A stretch of DNA of 64,000 bases from Bacteroidota bacterium (GTDB taxonomy: Bacteria > Bacteroidota > Bacteroidia > Flavobacteriales_D > Crocinitomicaceae): NCBI GenBank assembly GCA_030148165.1, contig JASBTZ010000007.1, forward strand, positions 496,001 to 560,000, read 5' to 3'. Position 1 is the stretch's first letter; every line of letters starts with the position of its first letter. Below, piece after piece: positions 44,240 to 51,548 of the stretch. The position numbers and the translations under genes are program-made. Under the pieces are notes generated by a model. That model did not search any database. It was not told the DNA's origin and saw nothing but the letters and a program-made list of their open reading frames with translations.

Positions 44240-45295
44240 TTATTTCCACCACTTTTTAATAGTAAAATAACCTAACATGGTGATGACTATCAAGATCATC
44301 AATATCCAAACGTAGAGATAACCATTTTCCCATTCTAACTCGGGAATATGTTTAAAATTCATTCCATATAAGCCAACAATGAATGATAGTGGAATAAAAA
44401 TAGCTGTAACTACCGTCAATACCTTCATAATCTGATTCATTCGATTACTTAATCCGGAAACATATAGGTCTAATAGTGATGATAGATTATCACGTTGTAT
44501 TTCCGTCAACTCGATAATCTGAACTAAATGATCATGTACATCGGATAAATAAATTAGCGTGTTTGAACTAATTAGAGGGCTTTGTTCCTTTATGAACATG
44601 GCAATCGTATCTTTAAAAGGCCGTATTTGCCTGCTAAATTGAACGATCTGCTTTTTTAAAAACTGAATTTCCTGAGGTGTACTTTCCCCGTAATTGTTAA
44701 TTAAGCTGGTTTCTATGGCTTCTATTTTATCTTCAAAATGATCAGAAATGATAAAGTAGTTATCTGCAACTGTGTCAAGTAAGCGGTAGAAGAGATAATC
44801 AACACCTTCCTTGCGTAATTTTCCTCTAGCCTCGGCAATATTTTGTCTGAGTCCATCAAAAACATCACCATCTTGCTCCTGAAACGAGAGTAAATATTCT
44901 TTTCCCAATACCAAACTCAATTGTTCGGATTCGATTACGTCCCTGTTCAAGCTTAACATTTTGCATGAAAGGAATATTATGCTCTCCATATCCTCACCAC
45001 TTGGTCTATGGTGGGTGTTTAATATATCTTCAATAATTAAGTGATGAATTCCAAATGATTCTCCGATTTCACCAATTTTTTCAGCATCATGTAATCCAGT
45101 GACATTAATCCATGAAATAAAATCAGATTCCTTCGATTTCGTACTTTCAATTAGTGAGGAATCACCCTCTAATCTATAATGATCTGAAGAATATTCCAGT
45201 AATGAAATTTTAAGACTGTCGACTCTCTTTTTTCCAACGTAGTAATAAGATCCTGGCAGCATTCCTACCTTTGATTGTCTCCGAAGTTTTTTCAT
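44240..45295 (-). CDS. corA: CorA-type Mg2+/Co2+ transporter
   Basis: 351 residues, the usual CorA length. Soluble N-terminal funnel domain with ISWINVTGLHDAEKIGEIGE and HLIIEDILNTHHRP, long helices, then two C-terminal membrane segments with the diagnostic GMN motif in YGMNFKHIPELEWENGY between them. Pore in the inner membrane for divalent cations. Its start overlaps the end of the mscS gene by four bases, so the two are coupled. Confidence 0.93.
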   Translation of the reverse strand: MKKLRRQSKVGMLPGSYYYVGKKRVDSLKISLLEYSSDHYRLEGDSSLIESTKSKESDFISWINVTGLHDAEKIGEIGESFGIHHLIIEDILNTHHRPSGEDMESIIFLSCKMLSLNRDVIESEQLSLVLGKEYLLSFQEQDGDVFDGLRQNIAEARGKLRKEGVDYLFYRLLDTVADNYFIISDHFEDKIEAIETSLINNYGESTPQEIQFLKKQIVQFSRQIRPFKDTIAMFIKEQSPLISSNTLIYLSDVHDHLVQIIELTEIQRDNLSSLLDLYVSGLSNRMNQIMKVLTVVTAIFIPLSFIVGLYGMNFKHIPELEWENGYLYVWILMILIVITMLGYFTIKKWWK

Positions 45296-46176
45296 TTCAA
45301 AGCAGTTGATTTTGATTTGGTTAAATCATTCTTATAAACGATTGTTCGATACGGAAATGGTATTTCAATTCCTTCTTGTTCAAACCTTTTCTTTACGCTT
45401 CTGCTAATGTCACTTTGCATCTTCATAACAGTTTTAGGATCATTCGTCCACACGTATGCTCTTAATTCAACGGAAGAATCAGAAAATCTAATTAATCTAA
45501 CTTCAACAGGATGCATTTCCATTTCCCTTTCCTCTTCCGTCCTGTGATCAACTGCAAAAGGGTGAAGGATGGATTCTTCTTCAATAATTTTAATGGCCAG
45601 ATCTACATCACTATCATAACTGATGCCGAAGTGGATAAACTTACATATGAATGTATCCCCAATGCTGTCATTAATAATAGTCTCTGCGCTTATCATGGAA
45701 TTGGGAACTATGATTCTTTTATTTTCGAAATTTAACAGGACGGTGTGGCGAAGGGTAATGTCTTCGACAATGGCGTAATCCTGATTACCTACTTTTATCA
45801 TATCACCAACACGAAAAGGTTTGAAAATAACAATAAATATACCGCCGATAATATTCGAAAATGCTTGTTGAGCGGCAAATCCTAATATTGCTAGTAGAAT
45901 TCCTGCACCGGCGAACAAAGTGACAGCTAAAGATTTCAATTGAGGTATCAATGAAACGAAGACCCCTAAAGCAACCAGCCATATAATAAAAGAAACAGCA
46001 TTTTTAATAAACTTGATCCTGGTAAGATCAACATCTTCTTTCTTTTGAGCACCAATGTATGCTTTGTTGATTAGCCATCTAACCAATCGGGTTAATAATA
46101 TTGCACAAATAATTGTCGCGCCCATTAAGATGACATTATAAATGTCAATGTGGAACTTTTGAAAGAACTCAATCAT
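45292..46176 (-). CDS. mscS: MscS-type small-conductance mechanosensitive channel
   Basis: 294 residues. Three N-terminal membrane helices, the third being the glycine/alanine-rich pore helix ILLAILGFAAQQAFSNIIGG, followed by the beta domain (FKPFRVGDMIKVGNQDYAIV, IIVPNSMI) and the alpha/beta C-terminal cage (FGISYDSDVDLAIKI, GIEIPFPYRTIVYK). Releases solutes on hypo-osmotic shock. Overlap with corA suggests joint response to ionic and osmotic change. Confidence 0.92.
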   Translation of the reverse strand: MIEFFQKFHIDIYNVILMGATIICAILLTRLVRWLINKAYIGAQKKEDVDLTRIKFIKNAVSFIIWLVALGVFVSLIPQLKSLAVTLFAGAGILLAILGFAAQQAFSNIIGGIFIVIFKPFRVGDMIKVGNQDYAIVEDITLRHTVLLNFENKRIIVPNSMISAETIINDSIGDTFICKFIHFGISYDSDVDLAIKIIEEESILHPFAVDHRTEEEREMEMHPVEVRLIRFSDSSVELRAYVWTNDPKTVMKMQSDISRSVKKRFEQEGIEIPFPYRTIVYKNDLTKSKSTALK

Positions 46177-46285
46177 TTTTAGATTTTTAAAATTTAACTA
46201 TGATAATCTCTGTTTTTCATTTGTTCGTCTTAGCTAGAAAACAAAGATTCAATTTGTTTTACCTATTCAGTATTGCTAAGTGAAC

Positions 46286-46582
46286 TTAATTAATCTCTTC
46301 TTCAATCGATGTGGTCGCATCATTGGGAATTCCGATTAATTGTAAGTATTTTTTAGTCAAGAAATAAAAGGCAGATGATTGCTTGTTATTATCAACTTGT
46401 AGTTGATCTTCTGGCGTGAGCACTATATTTGCATTACTTATATCGCTTAAAAAGTTATCGAAAATTAAATTCTGATTTGACTGAAAAGAAGGCTTCTGAG
46501 AGTAAGATGCATAAGCGAAAAAAAGAAAGAAAATTGTTACTAGAATTCTGTACCTAATTATAAATGAATTATATGCCATCAT
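46286..46582 (-). CDS. short secreted hypothetical protein
   Basis: About 98 residues from the ATG pair at 46582/46579 (MMAYNSFIIRYRILVTIFF), a signal peptide ending ASYSQ. Mature part polar with NANIVLTPEDQLQVDNNKQ and acidic end TSIEEEIN. Frame extends upstream to 46660 but then overlaps the divergent hydrolase gene further. No family recognised; moderate confidence that it is expressed. Confidence 0.5.
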   Translation of the reverse strand: MMAYNSFIIRYRILVTIFFLFFAYASYSQKPSFQSNQNLIFDNFLSDISNANIVLTPEDQLQVDNNKQSSAFYFLTKKYLQLIGIPNDATTSIEEEIN

Positions 46583-47619
46583 TAATTCTAAAGATAACAA
46601 ATATTGCCAAAGTAATGTGTGGCCTGCTTTTGATAATGTTTTCTTCAAGCTCCTTTGCACAGAACGAAACTTCCGTTTTGTTTATTGGTAACAGCCTGAC
46701 CTTTGGTAATGATATGCCGAAGATGGTGTCTGAAATTGCCACTGCACAAGGTAAAAGTGTCATTTTTGATACGGTTATAAAAAAAGGAATGACCATACAA
46801 TATCATTCTGAACAAACGAGAACCTATAAAAAAATTAAGTCACGCAAATGGTCTTACGTAGTAGTGCAAGGACATAGTACGGAGTTTGTCCAGACGCAAG
46901 AGACGATCGATGAAAACACTCTTCCATATCTAAGAAAAATTATTGACAGTATACGACGTTATAGTAGCTGTACGAAAATTATACTGTATGAAACCTGGGG
47001 GTATAAGTATGGTTTGTTAGATGCTCCAAATGCGGAGAATTACACAGTCATGCAGAATCAAATTAAATTGCAAACCATGCGCGTAGCAGATATATTTTCA
47101 ATTGGAGTATGTCCTGTAGGAGAAGTTTGGAAATCAATTTATAGTAAGGACACAACACTTAATTTATATACAGCAGACAATTACCATCCAAGCCGAACAG
47201 GTTCATATGTGGCAGCTTGCACCTTTTACATAGCTTTATTTGGAGAGACTCCATATGACAATCGCGGTAAAATTGGCATTAACAAGGAAGATCGCAGGAC
47301 AATTGAAATTCAGGCAGCAGCATTTCTTTTAGGTAACAGATCAAAATGGCGACTGAACCAACTCAATAATGCACCAGTAGCAGCCTATGATGTAATTCTT
47401 CAAAATAACGAATTGAAGTTGGTCAGCAGAGCGACGAATGTAATCAGGGTAACTTGGTATTTCGGAGATGGTAATCTTTCAAAAGAACGAAATCCTAAAC
47501 ACGTTTATAAGAACAAGGGGACATACACTATCAATCAAATTGCCATTGGTAAATGTGGATCTAACAGCTTAAAGAGAATTATTACCGTTAAGGCATTAAA
47601 TCCTGCAGCCAATAAATAA
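46564..47619 (+). CDS. secreted SGNH/GDSL-type hydrolase with C-terminal PKD domain
   Basis: 351 residues. Signal peptide ending SSSFAQ near 33 (an internal ATG at 46615 would give a shorter one and avoid overlap with the divergent gene). Catalytic Ser in VLFIGNSLTFGNDMP (block I), VVQGHSTEF, and the Asp/His pair in TADNYHPSRTGSYVA (block V), as in SGNH esterases. Residues about 275-345 form a PKD-like domain (VTWYFGDGNLSKERNPKHVY). No sorting domain. The substrate, possibly acetylated polysaccharide, is unknown. Confidence 0.8.
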   Translation: MNYMPSLILKITNIAKVMCGLLLIMFSSSSFAQNETSVLFIGNSLTFGNDMPKMVSEIATAQGKSVIFDTVIKKGMTIQYHSEQTRTYKKIKSRKWSYVVVQGHSTEFVQTQETIDENTLPYLRKIIDSIRRYSSCTKIILYETWGYKYGLLDAPNAENYTVMQNQIKLQTMRVADIFSIGVCPVGEVWKSIYSKDTTLNLYTADNYHPSRTGSYVAACTFYIALFGETPYDNRGKIGINKEDRRTIEIQAAAFLLGNRSKWRLNQLNNAPVAAYDVILQNNELKLVSRATNVIRVTWYFGDGNLSKERNPKHVYKNKGTYTINQIAIGKCGSNSLKRIITVKALNPAANK

Positions 47620-47659
47620 CGGATCGTAATCGATTTTCGAATAAACTCATAGTATGACA

Positions 47660-47775
47660 CAAGTTTCGCTTCTTCTTCCAGTCGACATTTATCTTCTATT
47701 TGCTTTATTAAGATTAATTCGACTTACTTGGATTAGAAATGTTGGTCTACACGTGGCGTTTAATTGGTGTTATGG
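47660..47775 (-). repeat. weak attC-like site at left end of array 2
   Basis: Only the closing part is clear: TTAATTGGTGTTATGG at 47760-47775, just before the stop of the next gene. The left boundary is not definable. Nothing else seen between 47620 and 47780. Confidence 0.4.
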
Positions 47776-47780
47776 ATGTT

Positions 47781-48353
47781 TCATTTTACGCTTTTCCAAA
47801 TGATGTTGTTCTCTTTTGTGTCTGCTAGATACACCTCTTCAACTAGTACTGGATTGTCGCGCAGTTCATCAAAAGCAATAAATTGATCTACCAACCTTAG
47901 ATCTAATCCAATTTTTTCAATGGGATCCGAATATTTATTTTGTAAAATTTGAGTTTCAAATTCAATTGATTCTTCCGATTTCAACTTTTTAATTATCGCC
48001 CACGTTCCATTGCAATTGAATAAGGGCATCACTTTATGGGAATTAGGTTTTATAATAATGTAGTACTCTAGACCATTGCAGCTTTGACACAAATAGTTTA
48101 CATCATTGAGAGATTCATTCTTAACTATACATTTTAAAGCGATCAAAAAATTGTCGTCGAATTCAATAGTGTCTCCGAATGTACAATCGAAGTGAATATC
48201 CTTGTTGGGTGAAATAGCCCTCACTGTATCATCTATCAAATAAGTAACCGTTGCATTTGAATCAATTTTCAAAAATCTTCCATCATTGGAGTAGGAATAC
48301 CTTATAAAGATTAGCGAGCATAGTAACAAAGTAAGAATTAGAGTTCTTTTCAT
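47781..48353 (-). CDS. secreted hypothetical protein (cassette gene, array 2)
   Basis: About 190 residues from ATG 48353 (MKRTLILTLLLCSLIFIRY), preceded by AAAGGAAAA; the longer frame to 48389 enters site N. Signal peptide or anchor at the N-terminus. Contains FDCTFGDTIEFDDNFLIALK and NYLCQSCNGLEYYIIIKPNSHK, with paired cysteines. No family recognised. Confidence 0.64.
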   Translation of the reverse strand: MKRTLILTLLLCSLIFIRYSYSNDGRFLKIDSNATVTYLIDDTVRAISPNKDIHFDCTFGDTIEFDDNFLIALKCIVKNESLNDVNYLCQSCNGLEYYIIIKPNSHKVMPLFNCNGTWAIIKKLKSEESIEFETQILQNKYSDPIEKIGLDLRLVDQFIAFDELRDNPVLVEEVYLADTKENNIIWKSVK

Positions 48354-48373
48354 TTTTCCTTTAGTATCATTAA

Positions 48374-48509
48374 TGATAACGTTTTGCAACTATGCTTTCG
48401 GCGCACGTATAAATGTAATGTGATTGTAATTTACGAATAGTTGAGTTAAATGAATTAGTTGTTAAGAGTAGAGTAAGGTTTGTGCAATGGAATGTAGGTG
48501 CTGTTATAC
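48374..48509 (-). repeat. attC-like site N
   Basis: TGATAACGTTTTGCAAC with hairpin-like GGCGCACG, GATTGTAATTTACG, then a right half shared with site P (TGAATTAGTTGTTAAGAG ... GTAGGTGCTGTTATAC). Confidence 0.68.
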
Positions 48510-48514
48510 CTAAA

Positions 48515-48931
48515 TTATTTTTTTCTCAATTTTAAATTAACAAAGCAAGCGTCAACCGGACTCATCATTACTAACTCGGTGCTAGCGTTTTCATAGTTAT
48601 CTTTTGAAGCTATTACAATTAATTCTCGTTCTTCTACATAAAACACACCTAAGGAAGTTTCTGATAATGTTAATTGTGAAATTAGTTTTCCTTCCTCAGT
48701 TAAGACTTGTATTTGTCCGCCTATTAATTCATTGCCGCTAGCGTCAATTAGTTTAACAATGAGGTTTCCCTCATATTCTACCTCACTGTTTGGTTTAAAT
48801 TTTATCGTGTAACTAGGATCATATACAGAATCTGTTGATTTATTGGCTGTACCACAACCAAAGTTGAGGAGTACTGATGCAAGTACCAACAGAATCAATT
48901 TGCCAATATTACCAGAATGCCAGCTTTTCAT
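48515..48931 (-). CDS. lipoprotein with Ig-like/carboxypeptidase-regulatory-like domain (cassette gene)
   Basis: 138 residues, lipobox LNFGCG near 22-26. Mature part YEGNLIVKLIDASGNELIGGQ, GKLISQLTLSETSLGVFYVE and ELIVIASKDNYENASTEL has the strand order of a carboxypeptidase regulatory-like (transthyretin-like) fold. No catalytic residues expected. Between sites N and O. Confidence 0.66.
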   Translation of the reverse strand: MKSWHSGNIGKLILLVLASVLLNFGCGTANKSTDSVYDPSYTIKFKPNSEVEYEGNLIVKLIDASGNELIGGQIQVLTEEGKLISQLTLSETSLGVFYVEERELIVIASKDNYENASTELVMMSPVDACFVNLKLRKK

Positions 48932-48935
48932 TGTA

Positions 48936-49007
48936 TATAACGTTTAGTGTAAAGTTATGTTATTGGAGCCACAAGCGTAAATAATTAATTTTAAACATTG
49001 TTATACG
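48936..49007 (-). repeat. compact attC-like site O
   Basis: 72-bp imperfect palindrome running from TATAACGTTTAGTGTAAAG to TTTTAAACATTGTTATACG; outer TATAAC/GTTATA pair perfectly and the inner arms pair with bulges. Confidence 0.66.
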
Positions 49008-49019
49008 CTTTGAACTATT

Positions 49020-49697
49020 TCATTCTTTTTCTAAAATCTGGAAAATATTCGATTCTATCAATTTATTTATTCCCCAAGAACCTATTGTACAAGAATCGTT
49101 ATAATAACGGCCAATTACGAAACCATAATATCCCCCTCTCTTAGGCATTACAACGCGAAAATTAGTTTTACTTCCTGGTAATATAGGTTGTTGAAAATGA
49201 TCCAGATCTAGTTCTGAGCAAGTGAAATAATTGACACAATCAAATTGGAGATATATTAACCGAGGATCGTTATAGGTAAATGAACCAATAATGGCAGGAG
49301 CTCGAGAAACCAATTGATTTTCGTATTCACTTTTATCGTAAAATGAAAAAATCGCATGTTTGCGTGCACTTTCATCTCGGTTTGGGAATAAGTAGATTGT
49401 ATCTTGTGAAATATTTTCTATTGTAAGAATAATATCTTCTCCAAAGCTATATACAGTTTTGTTGGTCTGGCAAGTATAATCGGAAAAGGAATCAATACGA
49501 TTTAAATACTCATTATGCTCGAATACCAATGAATCCAAAATAGAATCTTCACTAAATGTAACTTCTGGAAATTCTATCTCCCGAAAATCAATAGTAGGCT
49601 TATTGTCGCTGCAGGACAAGACAAGAGCCAGAATTGAGAGGTATATAAAAGAGTTTCTAATTAATTTCAAGGAGATGTCATTGTTATTGATGGCCAC
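49020..49697 (-). CDS. lipoprotein of unknown function (cassette gene)
   Basis: 225 residues. Lipobox ALVLSC near 25-29 after a long basic N-terminal region. Mature part starts SDNKPTIDFREIEFPEV; CQTNKTVYSFGEDIILTIEN is an Ig-like strand pair; FDCVNYFTCSELD supplies two cysteines. No family recognised. Confidence 0.65.
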   Translation of the reverse strand: MAINNNDISLKLIRNSFIYLSILALVLSCSDNKPTIDFREIEFPEVTFSEDSILDSLVFEHNEYLNRIDSFSDYTCQTNKTVYSFGEDIILTIENISQDTIYLFPNRDESARKHAIFSFYDKSEYENQLVSRAPAIIGSFTYNDPRLIYLQFDCVNYFTCSELDLDHFQQPILPGSKTNFRVVMPKRGGYYGFVIGRYYNDSCTIGSWGINKLIESNIFQILEKE

Positions 49698-49707
49698 TCG
49701 AATTGCT

Positions 49708-49864
49708 TACAACGTTTTGCGGTTGTACTATCGCCGCACGTCTTTAAATGATTTGTGATTGTAAGTTAAGAAAAAGCGACATAGCTTTTTAAGTATGTTG
49801 ATTTATATGAATTAGTTGTTGAGAGTAAGGTCTGCGCGATGGAGCGTAGGTGCTGTGTTAGGTG
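49708..49864 (-). repeat. attC-like site P
   Basis: TACAACGTTTTGCGG with hairpin to CGCCGCACG, GATTGTAAGTTAAGAAAAAG (as site H), right half as site N, closing GTGCTGTGTTAGGTG. Confidence 0.68.
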
Positions 49865-49873
49865 TATTTCAAT

Positions 49874-50215
49874 TCATTTAGTGAAGTCGCAATTGAGCTC
49901 TGCTCCTGTTTCAACATCAATTTCCTGTTCGAAACCACATATCCTGTATACCATTAGCTTGTTATTGGTAAACCATATCCCAGTTACTGGACAGTCTCCA
50001 TCTTCAGGCCAGTTTCCAGGTGTAATGGTCCATAGTAGTTTACCTTCACTATTATAACATTGTACATTTTCATTACGAGTTTCGTGTTCGCGCCAATTTA
50101 AAACGACAATGAGTTTATCTTGAAGCACGACACTTGCTGTTACATTACAACCCAAATCAATGCTATATTGATCGTCAATACTTATAAACTGGCCGTTAAT
50201 TGATATACTGTTCAT
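49874..50215 (-). CDS. cytosolic hypothetical protein (cassette gene)
   Basis: 113 residues without signal peptide: MNSISINGQFISIDDQYSID, DKLIVVLNWREHETRNENV, YNSEGKLLWTITPGNWP and WFTNNKLMVYRICGFEQEID look like blades of a small beta-propeller fragment. No family recognised. TACACCTAAC at its upstream end mirrors GTTAGGTGTA downstream perfectly. Confidence 0.62.
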   Translation of the reverse strand: MNSISINGQFISIDDQYSIDLGCNVTASVVLQDKLIVVLNWREHETRNENVQCYNSEGKLLWTITPGNWPEDGDCPVTGIWFTNNKLMVYRICGFEQEIDVETGAELNCDFTK

Positions 50216-50227
50216 TTCTTATATTAC

Positions 50228-50305
50228 ACCTAACGGTTCTCAACTAGGAGACGCGGGCTTCTTGGATTTGGTTGTTCAGCCCGTGGCTTTTAGTTGATGT
50301 TAGCA
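50228..50305 (-). repeat. compact attC-like site Q
   Basis: ACCTAACGGTTCT, arm CAACTAGGAGACGCGGGCT, loop, arm AGCCCGTGGCTTTTAGTTG, then ATGTTAGCA. Arms pair at about 15 of 19 positions. The best classical attC shape in the window. Confidence 0.75.
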
Positions 50306-50308
50306 ACA

Positions 50309-50932
50309 TCATTCATTTATTTCGAATTCAGGCAGTTTAAATTCGCCAAGAGCAGCTATTAGTAAATTGCGATTTTCCAAAATTCGATTAAAGAAAGGTT
50401 TCAAGTCTTCATTCGTATAGAGCGTATCTTTATAACTGTAAGCATATAATACCAAGTATTTCTGTCCGTCAGAATTTTTTAATACTGAATACCGATACAA
50501 ATTCCATTCGTATTGAGTGGCTCCATCAGTTATTACAAAATCAATAATTCTTTCATCCTTATTTTCATACACATTCCAGTTAATAACAGGGTTATTCTTT
50601 TTTAGCTCCACTAACTCATTAACTTTAAGTTCAGCTGCAACTTTCGGGGATATTTTCCCCTTTAAAGCTTCCACTAAGATCATTTCATTGTAGTCTTCAA
50701 TTGTGGTACTATCCAGTAAATACTCTTGTTTATAATATCCCTGCATCGGATTTGAACTCCAAACAAGTGAATATTTTGAATTGTCAAATGTCAAAGAATC
50801 CGTATTGCCCAGGAAATTGGTGGTTTTCGTAGTCGAGATGGTGTCACTTAAATTTTTCACAACCGTTGAATCCTCTTGTGAGTGCGTAACCAAACTAAAA
50901 AGTAAAGCGGTTATTAATATTGTTTTATTCAT
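50309..50932 (-). CDS. secreted hypothetical protein, first cassette of array 2
   Basis: About 207 residues from ATG 50932 (MNKTILITALLFSLVTHSQ), a signal peptide; the longer frame to 50998 runs into the platform copy. Mature part contains FDNSKYSLVWSSNPMQGYYKQE, typical of small proteins in the PsbP/DUF-type alpha-beta fold, with YLVLYAYSYKDTLYTNEDL near the end. No firm family. TGTTGCTAAC upstream mirrors GTTAGCAACA downstream. Confidence 0.65.
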   Translation of the reverse strand: MNKTILITALLFSLVTHSQEDSTVVKNLSDTISTTKTTNFLGNTDSLTFDNSKYSLVWSSNPMQGYYKQEYLLDSTTIEDYNEMILVEALKGKISPKVAAELKVNELVELKKNNPVINWNVYENKDERIIDFVITDGATQYEWNLYRYSVLKNSDGQKYLVLYAYSYKDTLYTNEDLKPFFNRILENRNLLIAALGEFKLPEFEINE

Positions 50933-50965
50933 TTTATCGATCTGTTGCGTTATTGTAATTGTTGC

Positions 50966-51096
50966 TAACTTGTTTATACACACTACAAAATAGTACATAA
51001 CATGCTCAATTGGTAGACTAAGTACTCATTTATACTTTATTGAGGCTTCGTTCTTGGACACAGACTTCAACATAAATTCGCATTAAGCTGATTTAG
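50966..51096 (-). repeat. 131-bp platform/leader sequence, copy 2
   Basis: Perfect duplicate of 42086-42216 at the gene-upstream end of array 2. Downstream sequence then diverges, although AATGGCGAAA recurs (51134) as it does at 42256 and 30598. Confidence 0.8.
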
Positions 51097-51187
51097 ATTT
51101 ATTTACCCGAATGAATTCGGGCCAAGACGAATAAATGGCGAAATAAATTCCACCGAAAACGTTCTTCACCGGCTAAAACTGAAAACA

Positions 51188-51223
51188 AAAAAGCCCTAAA
51201 ATCAACTATTTAGGGCTATTCGT
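51188..51223 (-). terminator. hairpin with T-run, also right copy of the 13-bp inverted repeat
   Basis: On the - strand AGCCCTAAATAG...TTTAGGGCTTTTTTG forms a strong stem with a T-run. TAGGGCTATTCGT (51211-51223) is the exact inverse of 30541-30553. Could end transcription from the tRNA side into the array. Confidence 0.7.
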
Positions 51224-51244
51224 GTATTACTGATGTGTATTTCC

Positions 51245-51290
51245 GTGATCCCACCAGGGAGAGCGAGCAAAGCTCGTGAAGACTGAGCGG
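51245..51290. other. tRNA 3'-end fragment followed by a module-like fragment
   Basis: GTGATCCCACCAGGG (51245-51259) matches 14 of 15 bases of the tRNA 3' end at 51409-51423. The next 29 bases match the reverse complement of part of the 60-bp module (about 25 of 29). The rest of the gap to 51377 shows no gene. Confidence 0.5.
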
Positions 51291-51377
51291 TAGCGTAGGG
51301 ATTCCGCGAGAACGAAATGGGTTTGCTGATCAAGTTCGAGCTCTGGCTCATTCAAGAGCTAAAATTTGTGTAAAATA

Positions 51378-51404
51378 AAAAAAGCCTCATCGGATGATGA
51401 AGCT
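51378..51404 (-). terminator. terminator of the tRNA gene
   Basis: On the - strand AGCTTCATC-ATCC-GATGAGGCT followed by seven T. Directly downstream of the tRNA. A decayed copy is at 30484-30510. Confidence 0.85.
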
Positions 51405-51409
51405 TATAG

Positions 51410-51483
51410 TGGTCCCACCAGGGCTCGAACCTGGGACCCCCTGATTATGAGTCAGGTGCTCTAACCAACTGAGCTATAGGACC
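51410..51483 (-). tRNA. tRNA with CAU anticodon (probably elongator tRNA-Met; Ile2 not excluded)
   Basis: 74 bases read on the - strand from GGTCCTATAGCTCAGTTGG. Acceptor stem GGTCCTA/TGGGACC, D-arm AGCTCAGTTGGTTAGAGC, anticodon stem-loop CCTGA-CTCATAA-TCAGG with CAT, and T-arm CCAGGTTCGAGCCCTGG. The CCA tail is not encoded. The anticodon alone cannot separate methionine from lysidine-modified isoleucine tRNA. Followed by its own terminator. Confidence 0.93.
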
Positions 51484-51548
51484 GAATTTCAATTTGAAAT
51501 TCGAGACCGCAAATATAAGACAAGGGATTAAATATTCAATGTCCAGGA

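Noticed and set aside
42086-51096. 131-bp direct repeats as ends of a composite transposon or IS
   Set aside because: No transposase between or beside them and no terminal inverted repeats within the 131 bp. Position at array heads fits a platform better.
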